NCBI RefSeq assembly: GCF_916618745.1
Contig: NZ_OU745373.1
Span: forward strand, 434,001 to 498,000
Direction of reading: 5' to 3'
Source of the DNA: Cardiobacterium sp. Marseille-Q4385
Lineage (GTDB): Bacteria > Pseudomonadota > Gammaproteobacteria > Cardiobacteriales > Cardiobacteriaceae
Length of the DNA: 64,000 nt
The stretch's first letter is position 1, and each line of letters starts with the position of its first letter. The notes below the pieces were generated by a model, which saw only the letters and a list, made by a program, of their open reading frames with translations, had not been told where the DNA came from and searched no databases. Below, piece after piece: positions 34,378-43,653 of the stretch. The translations under genes and the position numbers were made by a program.

Positions 34378-35226
34378 TTACGACCCCGCGTTAATCGTCG
34401 GCTGGCTGCCGCGTTCCGAGCACAGCACCACCAATAGATTGCCGACGATTGCCGCTTTTTGCGCGTCGTCAAGTTTGACCGTGCCATGCGCCTGCAACTG
34501 CGCCAACGCCGCTTCCACCATGCTGACGGCGCCCTTAACGATGCGGCTGCGCGCAGCGATGACCGCATTGGCCTGCTGCCGTTGCAGCATCGCCTGGGCG
34601 ATTTCCGGCGCGTAGGCGAGGTGGCTGATGCGCGCATCAAGCACAGCGACGCCCGCATCGGCAAGGCGGTCAGTCAATTCGCTTTGTAGATGCGCCGAGA
34701 TTTCGGCGGCGTGACTGCGCAACGAGAGTTGCCCCTCTTCGTGCTGGTCGTAGGGATAGCTGGTCGCCATTGCACGCAGCGCCGCTTCGGACTGGATATG
34801 CACAAAACTCTCGTAATCGTCCACGTTGTACACCGCCTCAGCAGCGCCCTCGACCTGCCAGACGATGACGGCGGCGATTTCAATCGGCGAACCGTCCAGC
34901 TCGTTTACCTTCAAGCGACCGCTCTCGAAATTGCGCACACGCAGCGAAATTTTCTTCTTTTGATACAGCGGGTTGTTCCAGCGAAGACCAGTATCGCGCA
35001 CCGTACCGCTGTATTTGCCAAAGAAGCTCAGCACCGCCGCCTGATTCGGTTCTAGCTTATAGCAGCCGCTCATAACAAAAATCACCAGAGCCAGCAGCGG
35101 GAATCCGAGGATGATGCTCGCTTCATTTTTTGCATCAATGGACGCAATGAAATAAAAACCGAGGAAAAGCACTGCCGCAATCAGCACAGGGAGGCCGGAG
35201 AATGAAGCCTTGGGTTTTTCTGTCAT
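34378..35226 (-). CDS. SPFH/Band-7 domain membrane protein
   Basis: 282 residues. Two N-terminal hydrophobic helices (PVLIAAVLFLGFYFIASI and ASIILGFPLLALVIFVMSG) are followed by an SPFH domain: KLEPNQAAVLSFFGKYSGTVRDTGLRWNNPLYQKKKISLRVRNFES. A helical tail rich in Ala/Gln (YAPEIAQAMLQRQQANAVIAARSRIVKGAV) is typical of stomatin/slipin scaffolds. It likely forms membrane microdomain assemblies; the partner is unknown. It stands alone on the minus strand upstream of the dcw promoter. Confidence 0.88.
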   Translation of the reverse strand: MTEKPKASFSGLPVLIAAVLFLGFYFIASIDAKNEASIILGFPLLALVIFVMSGCYKLEPNQAAVLSFFGKYSGTVRDTGLRWNNPLYQKKKISLRVRNFESGRLKVNELDGSPIEIAAVIVWQVEGAAEAVYNVDDYESFVHIQSEAALRAMATSYPYDQHEEGQLSLRSHAAEISAHLQSELTDRLADAGVAVLDARISHLAYAPEIAQAMLQRQQANAVIAARSRIVKGAVSMVEAALAQLQAHGTVKLDDAQKAAIVGNLLVVLCSERGSQPTINAGS

Positions 35227-35254
35227 TTATGCTCCTTTGCGAGGAAGCTGGCCG

Positions 35255-36904
35255 TTATTTACAGGTGAGCGAGACAACGATTCCGCTGTTGCTGATGACG
35301 GCACTGCATTGCCGCCCATCACCATCCGGGTAGTACTGCTGGCACCAGCCGATATCAATGCTGCGTCCGCCGACGCTGCAACTGCTGAGGACGCCGCCGC
35401 TCGTGCCGAGGCTGAGAATGCCGTTGGCACGGGTGAAGCCTTTGTTGCCGCGCGGTTTGGCGGCGGGTCTGCCGGCGCTTTGCGCGAGGATGGGATCGCT
35501 GGCGGTACGCAGGGCGTTTTGGGCTTCGACGCGGGCTTGAGCGGCGCTGCGTGCAGCAGTCTGTGCCTGTTGCCGCGCCTGTTCTTCAGCGCGGCGCGCC
35601 GCTTCGGCTTGCTGGCGGGCGCGTTCGGCTTGAGCCGCCGCAGCGGCGCGGCGGGCGGCGCGTTCTTCGTTGAGGCGGCGCTGTTCGACTTCGCCGGGGT
35701 TGGCGTTACTGATGTTTTGTGCCTGAGCGCGCAGTTGTTGGGCCTCGCGGGTTGCCGCTTCGGTTTGCTGACGGGCGGCGGCAAGTTCGGCGGCGTTACG
35801 GGCAGCGCGTTGTTCGTCTTCGATGCGTTCTTGTTCGGCGATGCGGCGTTCTTCTTCAGCGGCTTCTCTGGCGGCGGCTTCGGCGCGGGCGCGGGCTTCG
35901 GCGGCCTTACGCTGGTTTTCCGCGCTGCGTTGCGCTTCTTCCTGTTGTTGCGCTGCGTTTTGCGCGGCAAGACGTGCACGACGATCGGCGCCTTTGCGTT
36001 TGTCGGTTTTTTTGCCCGCTTCGTTTTCGGCCAGCATGAGCTGGTAGATGAGCTGGTCATCGAGATAGCTGCCGCTTTTGGCCATTTTGCGCTCTTGGCG
36101 GAAGGCCTGGATGGCGGTGCTGATGCCGGTGTTTTTGCCGGTTTTGTAGCCGAGGTTTTTCAGGGTGTTTTGCGTCTTTTTGCCAAGTTCTTTGTTGAAG
36201 GCGGGTAGCCAGGCGGCATCGATTTTGCCGCTTTGACTCAGGTGGTTTGCTCTTTGGAAGGCTTTGATCGCTTTAGCGGTGGCAGCGGTCTGTTTGCCGT
36301 TCGCCGCACCGGCGTCATGGCCGAGGTAGCGTAGGCCGGTTTGCACGAGTTTAACGAGCGCGCTGCTGTATTGGTTTTTCTGTGCGATTTTGTTAGCGAC
36401 GAGCCAGTCAGTGATGTTCTTGCGACCGTTTAATGTGGCGATGTCGTAAAGCGTGAAGCCGCGCGGGTCGGTTTTTTTCAGGTCGCATTTGTTGTTTTTG
36501 TGTTGTTTTAAGGCATCAAGACGGCCTTCAGCGGCAGCCTGGAAGACAGCACTTTGTGCTTTGCCACAGGGTGTCTGCACGGTTTTGGCCGGTGCGGCGG
36601 CTTTGCCATTTGCGGCGGGCTTGGCGGTTTTGCCGACAGCGGCAGCTTTGCTGTTTTTGCCATTGGCAGCGGGCTTGGCCGCCGGGGCGGTTTTACTGTT
36701 TTTGGCGGTACTTTTACCGCTGGTGGTTGGTTTGCTGACGGCTTTATTTGTATTTTTTGCAGCGGGTTTGCTCGTTTTACCTGCCTTGGCGGTCGCAACA
36801 GCTTTGTTGGCGGCGGGTTTGGCCGGAGCAGCGTCGGTAATGGGAACAGCAAGGGCAAGGATGGTGCTCAGGATGAGGCGGCGGAAGGTGGTGGTGTGGA
36901 TCAT
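35255..36904 (-). CDS. exported peptidoglycan-binding-like protein with ankyrin-like and coiled-coil regions
   Basis: 549 residues. A signal peptide (MIHTTTFRRLILSTILALAVPITDAA) precedes a low-complexity Ala/Lys/Pro linker. Then comes an ankyrin-like unit (RLDALKQHKNNKCDLKKTDPRGFTLYDIATLNGRKNITDWLV). Two PG_binding_1-like helical units follow: ALVKLVQTGLRYLGHDAGAANGKQTAATAKAIKAFQ and NTLKNLGYKTGKNTGISTAIQAFRQ. A ~150-residue Ala/Glu/Arg/Gln coiled coil comes next. The end is a small Cys-containing beta domain (GGVLSSCSVGGRSIDIGWCQQYYPDGDGRQC). It is probably periplasmic and wall-associated. Its start overlaps the end of the Nudix gene. Confidence 0.75.
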   Translation of the reverse strand: MIHTTTFRRLILSTILALAVPITDAAPAKPAANKAVATAKAGKTSKPAAKNTNKAVSKPTTSGKSTAKNSKTAPAAKPAANGKNSKAAAVGKTAKPAANGKAAAPAKTVQTPCGKAQSAVFQAAAEGRLDALKQHKNNKCDLKKTDPRGFTLYDIATLNGRKNITDWLVANKIAQKNQYSSALVKLVQTGLRYLGHDAGAANGKQTAATAKAIKAFQRANHLSQSGKIDAAWLPAFNKELGKKTQNTLKNLGYKTGKNTGISTAIQAFRQERKMAKSGSYLDDQLIYQLMLAENEAGKKTDKRKGADRRARLAAQNAAQQQEEAQRSAENQRKAAEARARAEAAAREAAEEERRIAEQERIEDEQRAARNAAELAAARQQTEAATREAQQLRAQAQNISNANPGEVEQRRLNEERAARRAAAAAQAERARQQAEAARRAEEQARQQAQTAARSAAQARVEAQNALRTASDPILAQSAGRPAAKPRGNKGFTRANGILSLGTSGGVLSSCSVGGRSIDIGWCQQYYPDGDGRQCSAVISNSGIVVSLTCK

Positions 36905-37521
36905 AGGGTTGCCTGTGAATGTTGTTGTGCCGCGAGATGCGGATGGCGCAGCAGGAAAGCCTGCATGGCGATAAGGGTGTTTGCGTTGTCGAGTTTGCCG
37001 GCGGCGAGCCAGTCCAGGGCTTCGCGGTAACTGAGACGGTGCACGGCGATGTCTTCGCCTTCAGCGGCAATACCGCTGTAAGCGACGGTTTGGCTGCTGT
37101 CGATTTCGGCGAGGTAGAGGTGAACCTGCCCAGCGCTGCCGCCGGGGCTGCCGAAGTAGCCGGCAACGTATTCGAGGCGGCGGGCGCGGGTGCCGATTTC
37201 TTCTTCGAGCTCGCGCTGAATGGCGGCTTCGGGGGTAGTGTCTTTTTCGTCCATGAAGCCGGCAACGATTTCGCGCTGCCACGGATTGACGCCTGCCACC
37301 ATCGCGCCGATTCGGAATTGTTCAACGAAGATGAGTTCGCCGCGTTCGGGGTCGTAAGGCAGGGCAGCAACGACGGCGCTGCCCGCCCGACCCAGGCATT
37401 CACGTTCGACTGGCTCGCCCATGCCACCGCGATAGCGTTCGTAAGCGACGGTGTAGCGACGCACACGGAAGAAGCCGCGATAGGTTTCGGTGTCGTTTTC
37501 GACGCGGTAGCGGTAATCCAT
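36901..37521 (-). CDS. nudF: Nudix hydrolase, ADP-ribose pyrophosphatase type
   Basis: 206 residues from ATG 37521 (MDYRYRVENDTETYRGFFRVRRY). The Nudix box runs from Gly88 to Gly110 (GFMDEKDTTPEAAIQRELEEEIG), matching GX5EX7REUXEEXGU. FGSPGGSAGQVHLYLAE after it is typical of the ADP-ribose pyrophosphatase subgroup. A TTG at 37533 is a weaker start. It begins 8 bp before the end of the nlpD-like gene, and its stop overlaps the next gene's start. Confidence 0.9.
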   Translation of the reverse strand: MDYRYRVENDTETYRGFFRVRRYTVAYERYRGGMGEPVERECLGRAGSAVVAALPYDPERGELIFVEQFRIGAMVAGVNPWQREIVAGFMDEKDTTPEAAIQRELEEEIGTRARRLEYVAGYFGSPGGSAGQVHLYLAEIDSSQTVAYSGIAAEGEDIAVHRLSYREALDWLAAGKLDNANTLIAMQAFLLRHPHLAAQQHSQATL

Positions 37522-37529
37522 GCGGTTTC

Positions 37530-38225
37530 TCAATAGCGGGGGGTGGTGCCGATGTAGGCGTAAGGGTTGACGGATTGGCCCTGTTTGCGGGTCTCGAAGT
37601 GCAGGGCGGGGATGTTCTGCGGGCTGATGCCCATGGTGGCGATTTGCTGGCCGCGCTGTACGCGTTGTTTCTCACTAACCTGAACATCGGCAAGATAGCC
37701 GTAAGCGGAAAGGACTTTGTCTTCGTGACGCAGGATGATCATGCGGCCAAAACCGGAGAGGCCGGAGCCGACGTAAGCGACTTCGCCATCGCGGGCAGCA
37801 CGGATGGCCTGCCCCCGGCTACCGGTAATTTTCAGGCCCTGCCCGCCTGGGGTAGCAGGATCGTATTCACGCACGACGCGCCCCTGGGTCGGCCAACTCC
37901 AACCGGGCTGCCCGGCACTAGAGATTTGCGGGGTATAGACTGGGGTGCGCATGACACCACGCGGCGGCTGGGTATGCAGACGCTGGCCAACGAGGATGCG
38001 GTTGGGATCGCTGATGCCGTTCCAGCGGGCGAATTCCTGCATATCAAGGCCGTAGCGCCAAGAAATGCCAAAGAGGGTATCGCCGGGGCGGACGATGTAG
38101 TCGGCGCCGGGACGCAACGCGCCGCGCTGTCCGTGCAATTCGGCGGCGGTCGGGCCGTGACGGTAATGGGTGCCGCAGGCGCTGAGAAGCAGGGCAAACA
38201 GGGTAAGGGTGGTGAGGCGTTTCAT
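37530..38225 (-). CDS. nlpD: NlpD-like lipoprotein: LysM plus degenerate LytM/M23 domain
   Basis: 231 residues from ATG 38225 (MKRLTTLTLFALLLSACG), lipobox LLSAC. LysM at about residues 43-86 (YIVRPGDTLFGISWRYGLDMQEFARWNG). A C-terminal M23-type domain starts GLKITGSRGQAIRAARDGEVAYVGSGLSGFGRMIILRH and ends LHFETRKQGQSVNPYAYI. Zinc ligands are lost (YGYLAD where active enzymes have His), as in E. coli NlpD, which activates amidase AmiC instead of cutting. It overlaps the surE stop by 4 bp. Confidence 0.92.
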   Translation of the reverse strand: MKRLTTLTLFALLLSACGTHYRHGPTAAELHGQRGALRPGADYIVRPGDTLFGISWRYGLDMQEFARWNGISDPNRILVGQRLHTQPPRGVMRTPVYTPQISSAGQPGWSWPTQGRVVREYDPATPGGQGLKITGSRGQAIRAARDGEVAYVGSGLSGFGRMIILRHEDKVLSAYGYLADVQVSEKQRVQRGQQIATMGISPQNIPALHFETRKQGQSVNPYAYIGTTPRY

Positions 38226-38974
38226 CGGGCATCCTCCAGCCAAGTGCCAAGATCGTGCAGCTGATCGTGCGCGGTGAGATCAAATTGCAGCGGGGTGACG
38301 GAAACGTAGCCAGCCTCGACTGCGTGGAAATCGGTGTTGTCGCCACCACCGGCGAAATTACCCGCCGAACCGATCCAGTAGAGGATTTTGTCGCGCGGAT
38401 TTTTAATCTGTTGCAAGGGTCCTGCGGGATGGCGCGCGCCGAGAACGGTAGCGCGGATGCCTTTGATGTCCTTATAGGGCAGGTCGGGGATGTTGATGTT
38501 GAGAAAGAGGTTGCGTGGCAAGGGACTTTCACTCATATGGCGGTAGAGATCGGTGGTGATTTTCACGGCACTGTCGAGGTGGGCTGGGTTGCGCGCCGCG
38601 ATGGAGACGGCGATAGCGGGCAGACCGAGGTTGTGCCCTTCGAAGGCGGCGGCGACGGTACCGGAATAGAGCACGTCTTCGCCCATGTTGGCGCCGTGGT
38701 TGATGCCGGAGATGACCATGTCGGGACGGATGTCGAGGTAGCCGGTCAGGGCGAGGTGGACACAGTCGGAGGGGGTGCCGTCCACGCTCCAGATGTTGGC
38801 GCCGTGTTCGGTGATACTGAGCGGGCGTTTTAGGGTAAGAGAATGGCTGGCCCCGCTGCAATCGCGGTCAGGGGCGATAACGGCGAGGCGATTCACTTCA
38901 TGGTGCAGGGCATCGGCCAGGCGGCGCAATCCCGGAGCAAGATAGCCGTCGTCGTTGGACAATAAAAGGAACAT
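38222..38974 (-). CDS. surE: 5'/3'-nucleotidase SurE
   Basis: Metal-dependent survival-protein nucleotidase. 250 residues starting MFLLLSNDDGYLAPGLRRLADAL; the Asp pair of SNDDG binds the metal. VIAPDRDCSGASHSLT, WSVDGTPSDCVHLAL and ISGINHGANMGEDVLYSGTV are all family motifs. Upstream member of surE-nlpD-nudF; neither pcm nor rpoS, the common partners in enterobacteria, is present here. Confidence 0.97.
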   Translation of the reverse strand: MFLLLSNDDGYLAPGLRRLADALHHEVNRLAVIAPDRDCSGASHSLTLKRPLSITEHGANIWSVDGTPSDCVHLALTGYLDIRPDMVISGINHGANMGEDVLYSGTVAAAFEGHNLGLPAIAVSIAARNPAHLDSAVKITTDLYRHMSESPLPRNLFLNINIPDLPYKDIKGIRATVLGARHPAGPLQQIKNPRDKILYWIGSAGNFAGGGDNTDFHAVEAGYVSVTPLQFDLTAHDQLHDLGTWLEDAR

Positions 38975-39123
38975 GACGCTTCCGGATGGTGAGTTGGGCG
39001 CAGTTTATAACGGTGCCCGCCGTGTTTTCAATTGGCGGGGCAGTGGTAAAAATGAGACGCGGCGGGCATGGTGACGCTGTTTTTCGGGAAGTTACCGCCG
39101 GTTTTTGCGCTTGGGCAGCGGCG

Positions 39124-39129
39124 TATAAT
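39124..39129 (+). promoter_or_regulatory. likely -10 box for alr
   Basis: Perfect TATAAT 35 bp before the alr ATG, in the 189-bp gap between divergent surE and alr. The -35 region (around 39102-39107, TTTTTG) is weak. Confidence 0.5.
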
Positions 39130-39163
39130 CCGCCCGTCTTTACTATTTGTTATGAGGTGTGTG

Positions 39164-40225
39164 ATGCGTCCTTTGTGGAAATCCGTGGATTTGGCGGCGT
39201 TGCGGCACAACGTGCGGGTGCTGGCCACGCAGGCGGGGGCGGCGCAGGTGGTCGCGGTGGTCAAGGCCGATGCTTATGGGCACGGGGTGGCGGCGCTGTT
39301 GCCGGTGTTGCGCGAGATGCCGTGTTTTGCCGTCGCCTGCATGGAGGAGGCATTGGCATTGCGCGCGCTGGGGCTGACGCAGCCGGTGCTGCTGCTGGAA
39401 GGGGTGTTTGCCGCCGATGAGCTGGATGTGTGTGCCGCCGAGGGGTTTGAGCCGTGGCTGCATGACGGGCGGCAGCTGGCCTGGTATCGCCACGCGGTAG
39501 CCAAACCCGCCTGCTGGCTGAAGGTCGATAGCGGGATGCACCGCTTGGGATTTGCGCCAAGCGAGGTGCCGCAAGCGGTGGCGGCGTTGCAGGGTCTGCC
39601 CTGCCGTGGGCTTGCCACACACTTTGCCTGCGCCGATGAAGCGGATTTGTCCCACGCCGAGGCGCAGTGGTGCGCGTTTGATGCGTTGCCGTTGCCGCCC
39701 GGCTGGTTGCGCACGGCGGCCAATTCGGCGGCGCTGTTTGCCCTGCCGCAGGCGCGCGCGGATTGGGTGCGGCCCGGTTTGGCGCTGTACGGGATGTCAC
39801 CGTTTGCTGACCGCACAGCGGCGGATTTGGGGCTGCGTCCGGTGCTCGGTCTGCATTCGGCGGTGCTGGCGACGCATTTTCTTGCGCGCGGCGAGGGCGC
39901 AGGGTATGGCTGCGGTTTTGTCGCCGCTGAGGATGGTTATTTGGCGACGATTGCGCTGGGTTATGGCGATGGTTTTCCGCGCGCGATTGCGAGCGGCGCA
40001 GTGCGGGTGCGCATTGGTGCGGCGACGTTCCCACTGGTCGGGCGGGTGGCGATGGATATGGCGCTGGTCTGGCTGGGGCGCGAGGCGCTTCCCGTCGGCA
40101 GCCCGGTGCTGGTGTTTGGCGACGTGCATCCGGTGGAAGTAGTTGCCGCGCAGGCAGGGACGATTCCTTATACGTTAACAACGATGTTGTCGCCGCGTGT
40201 GCACACGGTGGTGAAAAATGGCTAA
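39164..40225 (+). CDS. alr: alanine racemase
   Basis: PLP enzyme supplying D-alanine for the Ddl and MurF products. 353 residues from ATG 39164 (MRPLWKSVDLAALRHN), 4 nt after GAGGTGTG; ATG 39152 is possible. Lys34 in VVKADAYGHG binds PLP, and Tyr248 in GAGYGCGF is the second catalytic base. The frame overlaps radA by 8 bp, so alr-radA are coupled. Confidence 0.96.
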   Translation: MRPLWKSVDLAALRHNVRVLATQAGAAQVVAVVKADAYGHGVAALLPVLREMPCFAVACMEEALALRALGLTQPVLLLEGVFAADELDVCAAEGFEPWLHDGRQLAWYRHAVAKPACWLKVDSGMHRLGFAPSEVPQAVAALQGLPCRGLATHFACADEADLSHAEAQWCAFDALPLPPGWLRTAANSAALFALPQARADWVRPGLALYGMSPFADRTAADLGLRPVLGLHSAVLATHFLARGEGAGYGCGFVAAEDGYLATIALGYGDGFPRAIASGAVRVRIGAATFPLVGRVAMDMALVWLGREALPVGSPVLVFGDVHPVEVVAAQAGTIPYTLTTMLSPRVHTVVKNG

Positions 40226-41594
40226 AGCGAAGTCGCAGTTCGTCTGCCGCGAGTGCGGCGCGGTCTATCCGAAGTGGCAGGGGCAGTGCCGCGATTGTGG
40301 CGCCTGGAATGCGCTGGATGAGGAAGCGGTGCAGGCGACGCCGTCGCGCGGCAACAAAGGCGGCGGTTATGCGGGCGTTGCCGCCGGCAAGGTGCAACGG
40401 CTGGATGCGGTGGAACTGGTTGAGGAAGCGCTCCTGCCCAGCGGCATCAGCGAGTTTGACCGTGTTCTCGGCGGCGGCCTGGTCAGCGGCGGCGTGGTGC
40501 TGATTGGCGGCGATCCAGGCATTGGTAAATCAACGTTGTTGTTGCAGACAGTGCATCACATCGCTGCCACGCGCCGCTGTCTGTATGTGAGCGGCGAGGA
40601 ATCGCCCCGGCAAATCGGGCTGCGCGCCGAGCGGCTCGGTCTGGCGCGCGAGCGGATTTTGTTGTTCAGCGAAACGCAGGTGGAGAAGATTCTGGCAACG
40701 GCGCTGGCGGAGAAGCCGGAGGTGCTGGTGGTCGATTCGATTCAGACGCTGTACAGCGAGGCACTATCTGCCGCGCCGGGGGCGGTGAGCCAGTTGCGCG
40801 AATGCACGGCACAGTTGGTGCGTTTTGCCAAGAGCACCGGCACGACGGTGTTCCTGATTGGCCATGTGACAAAAGAGGGCTCGATTGCCGGGCCGCGTGT
40901 GCTGGAACATATGGTGGACACGGTGCTGTATTTCGAAAGCGAGGCGGGCAGCCGCTTCCGCATGCTGCGCGCGGTGAAAAACCGCTTCGGGCCGGTGAAC
41001 GAGCTGGGGATGTTCGCCATGCTGGAAGGCGGCCTGAAGCCGGTCGCCAATCCGTCGGCGATTTTCCTCTCGCGGCCGGACGGGCAGCAGCCGGGCAGCG
41101 CGGTGGTGCCGGTGTGGGAAGGGACGCGCGCGCTGCTCGTTGAGGTGCAGGCGCTGGTGGACGGCGGCGGGGGTGGCTATCCGCGCCGCGTCACCCTGGG
41201 GCTGGACGGTGGCCGTCTCGCCATGCTGCTTGCGGTGCTGCACCGCCACGGCGGCGTTGCCCTGCACGATATGGATGTGTACGTGAATGTCGTCGGCGGT
41301 CTGAAAATCAGCGAGACCGCAGCAGATCTGGCGGTGCTGGCGGCGGTCTGGTCCAGCCTGCGCGAACGCGCCCTGCCGCGCGAACTGGTGCTGATGGGCG
41401 AGGTGGGGTTGTCCGGCGAACTGCGTCCCGTCGCCAACGGCGAAGCGCGCATCAAGGCGGCGCAGCAGCACGGCTTCAAACAGGTCATCCTGCCCGAAGC
41501 TAACCGCCCGCGCGCCTCTGCTACAATGCGCGGCCTGAGTATCCACCCGGCCGCGACCCTCGCCGCCGCGCTGGATGTCCTCACATCCCTGTAA
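40218..41594 (+). CDS. radA: DNA repair/branch-migration ATPase RadA
   Basis: Processes recombination intermediates. 458 residues: an N-terminal zinc finger (Cys10, Cys13, Cys24, Cys27), a Walker A GGDPGIGKST at 97-106, VLVVDSIQTL (Walker B), the RadA-specific KNRFG at 254-258, and a C-terminal Lon-protease-like domain (NVVGGLKISETAADLAVLAAVWSSL). Full length. Its 5' end overlaps alr; galU follows after 16 bp. Confidence 0.97.
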   Translation: MAKAKSQFVCRECGAVYPKWQGQCRDCGAWNALDEEAVQATPSRGNKGGGYAGVAAGKVQRLDAVELVEEALLPSGISEFDRVLGGGLVSGGVVLIGGDPGIGKSTLLLQTVHHIAATRRCLYVSGEESPRQIGLRAERLGLARERILLFSETQVEKILATALAEKPEVLVVDSIQTLYSEALSAAPGAVSQLRECTAQLVRFAKSTGTTVFLIGHVTKEGSIAGPRVLEHMVDTVLYFESEAGSRFRMLRAVKNRFGPVNELGMFAMLEGGLKPVANPSAIFLSRPDGQQPGSAVVPVWEGTRALLVEVQALVDGGGGGYPRRVTLGLDGGRLAMLLAVLHRHGGVALHDMDVYVNVVGGLKISETAADLAVLAAVWSSLRERALPRELVLMGEVGLSGELRPVANGEARIKAAQQHGFKQVILPEANRPRASATMRGLSIHPAATLAAALDVLTSL

Positions 41595-41610
41595 CAAGAG
41601 GTATAAAACA

Positions 41611-42489
41611 ATGAGTGAACCCGTCAGACTCGCCGTCTTCCCCGTTGCCGGATTCGGTACCCGCTTCCTGCCTGCGACCAAGGCCACCCCGAAAGAAATG
41701 CTGCCCGTCGTGGATAAACCACTGATCCAGTACGCCGTCGAAGAGGCCTACGAAGCGGGCATCCGTAACATGATCTTCGTTACCGGCCGCAACAAATGGG
41801 CGATCACCGAACACTACGACATCGCCTACGAACTCGAAAACGAACTCGAACAGCGCGGCAAAAAAGAATTCCTGCAACTCGTGCGCCGCATCAAGCCGCG
41901 CGACATGAGCGTCACCTACATCCGTCAGGAAATGGCAATGGGCCTCGGCCACGCCGTGCTCTGCGCCCAGCCCATCGTGCGTGACCGCCCCTTCGCCATC
42001 CTGCTTGCCGATGACCTCGTCATGAACGAAGGCAAACCCGTGATGAGACAAATGGTGGAAGTCTTTGAAAAACACCAGCAGGGCGTACTGGGTGTGATGG
42101 ACGTGCCACGCGAAGACACCAAACGCTACGGCATCATCACCGAAGGCGCGGCACTGTCTGAACAAATCGTCACCGTGGACGCCATCGTCGAAAAACCCGA
42201 AGCAGCAGAAGCGCCTTCCACCCTCGCTGTTATCGGCCGCTACATCCTGCCGGGCTACATCATGCAGCTCCTGCAAAACACGCCGAAAGGCGCAGGCGGT
42301 GAAATCCAGCTCACGGATGCCATCAGCGCGCTGATCAAAGAACGCACCGTGCTTGCCTACCGCTTCGAAGGCAAACGCTACGACTGCGGCGACAAACTCG
42401 GCTATCTCGAAGCCAACGTCGAACTCGGCCTGCGCCACCCTGAACTGGGCGAAGGCTTCCGCGAGTATCTGAGAAATCTTGAACTCTAA
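41611..42489 (+). CDS. galU: UTP--glucose-1-phosphate uridylyltransferase
   Basis: Makes UDP-glucose for surface polysaccharides and galactose metabolism. 292 residues from ATG 41611 (MSEPVRLAVFPVAGFGTRFLPATKATPKEMLPVVDKP), with AAGAGG upstream. EKPEAAEAPSTLAVIGRYIL and KGAGGEIQLTDAI are family motifs. Length fits GalU. A strong terminator follows. Confidence 0.96.
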   Translation: MSEPVRLAVFPVAGFGTRFLPATKATPKEMLPVVDKPLIQYAVEEAYEAGIRNMIFVTGRNKWAITEHYDIAYELENELEQRGKKEFLQLVRRIKPRDMSVTYIRQEMAMGLGHAVLCAQPIVRDRPFAILLADDLVMNEGKPVMRQMVEVFEKHQQGVLGVMDVPREDTKRYGIITEGAALSEQIVTVDAIVEKPEAAEAPSTLAVIGRYILPGYIMQLLQNTPKGAGGEIQLTDAISALIKERTVLAYRFEGKRYDCGDKLGYLEANVELGLRHPELGEGFREYLRNLEL

Positions 42490-42507
42490 GCCGGACGCAA
42501 CGACCAC

Positions 42508-42536
42508 AGGGCTGCGCGCCGCGCAGCCCTTTTTTT
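42508..42536 (+). terminator. galU terminator
   Basis: AGGGCTGCGC-GCC-GCGCAGCCCT, a 10-bp perfect stem with a 3-nt loop and a T7 tract, 19 bp after the stop. Confidence 0.92.
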
Positions 42537-42592
42537 ACCGTCCGCCGCCAAGCGAGACAACTACGCACCATTTCCCCTCACACCGATCCTTT

Positions 42593-43582
42593 ATGACCTC
42601 ACCAACTGCCGCCGTCCTCCTTATCAACCTCGGCTCGCCCGATGCTCCAACCCGTCAGGCTCTACGCCCCTACCTCAGCGAATTTCTCTCCGACCCGCGC
42701 GTCGTTGACCTGCCGCGCTGGAAATGGCTGCCCATCCTGCACGGCATCGTCCTCAATACCCGCCCCCAGCGCAGCGCCCATGCCTACCGGCAAATCTGGC
42801 AGGAAGATGGCGCACCGCTGATTACCATCAGTGCGCGGCAGACTGTCGCCCTGCGCCATGCCCTTGCCGCACGCGGGCAGCACATTGCCGTCGAATACGC
42901 CATGCGCTACGGCCGCCCCAGCATCGGCGATGCCCTGCAACGCCTCGCTTCCGCCAACATCGACAAACTGCTCGTCATCCCGATGTACCCGCAATACAGC
43001 GACGCCACCACCGCCAGCGTCTTCGACGGCGTCGCACAAGCACTCACCAAACGACGCGGCATCCCCGAACTGCGTTTCGTGCGCGACTGGCACCGACACC
43101 CCGCTTACATCGACGCCCTGGCCGCCAGCATCCGCCGCCACTTCCTCGCCCACGGCCAGGCGGAAAAACTGCTCTTCTCCTTCCACGGTGTGCCGGAACG
43201 CTACGTCCGCGAAGGAGACCCCTACCGGCAACATTGCGAAGCGACCACAGCCGCTGTCGTCCAAGCCCTCAACTTGCCCGCCGAACGCTACCAGCTCGTC
43301 TATCAATCCCGCTTCGGCAAAGAACCCTGGCTGCAACCCTACGCCGACGAGACCATCCGCGCACTCGCTGAGGCAGGCTGCGACAGTGTGAGCGTCATCT
43401 GCCCCGGCTTTACCGCCGACTGCCTCGAAACCCTGGAAGAAATGGCGATGACCAACCGCGACCTTTTCCTGCAACACGGCGGCAAACACTACGATTACAT
43501 CCCGGCTCTGAACGATGATCCCGCCCACATTGCCCTGCTTGCCGATCTGGTCACCCAGCACACCCAGGGCTGGGGCGGGTGA
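42593..43582 (+). CDS. hemH: ferrochelatase
   Basis: Inserts ferrous iron into protoporphyrin IX, the last haem step. 329 residues from ATG 42593 (MTSPTAAVLLINLGSPDAPT). The signature LLFSFHGVPERYVREGDPY contains the catalytic His, and VICPGFTADCLETLEEM is the usual C-terminal motif. A longer frame upstream passes through the galU terminator and a dispersed repeat and is not the gene start. It is separated from hemC, D and L elsewhere in this window. Confidence 0.97.
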   Translation: MTSPTAAVLLINLGSPDAPTRQALRPYLSEFLSDPRVVDLPRWKWLPILHGIVLNTRPQRSAHAYRQIWQEDGAPLITISARQTVALRHALAARGQHIAVEYAMRYGRPSIGDALQRLASANIDKLLVIPMYPQYSDATTASVFDGVAQALTKRRGIPELRFVRDWHRHPAYIDALAASIRRHFLAHGQAEKLLFSFHGVPERYVREGDPYRQHCEATTAAVVQALNLPAERYQLVYQSRFGKEPWLQPYADETIRALAEAGCDSVSVICPGFTADCLETLEEMAMTNRDLFLQHGGKHYDYIPALNDDPAHIALLADLVTQHTQGWGG

Positions 43583-43653
43583 AGAACGCGCCACAGCAGC
43601 GCCTGGCGGATCGCACCAATAGCACCGCCCCGCGCTTTCCCTTACCATGTAGG

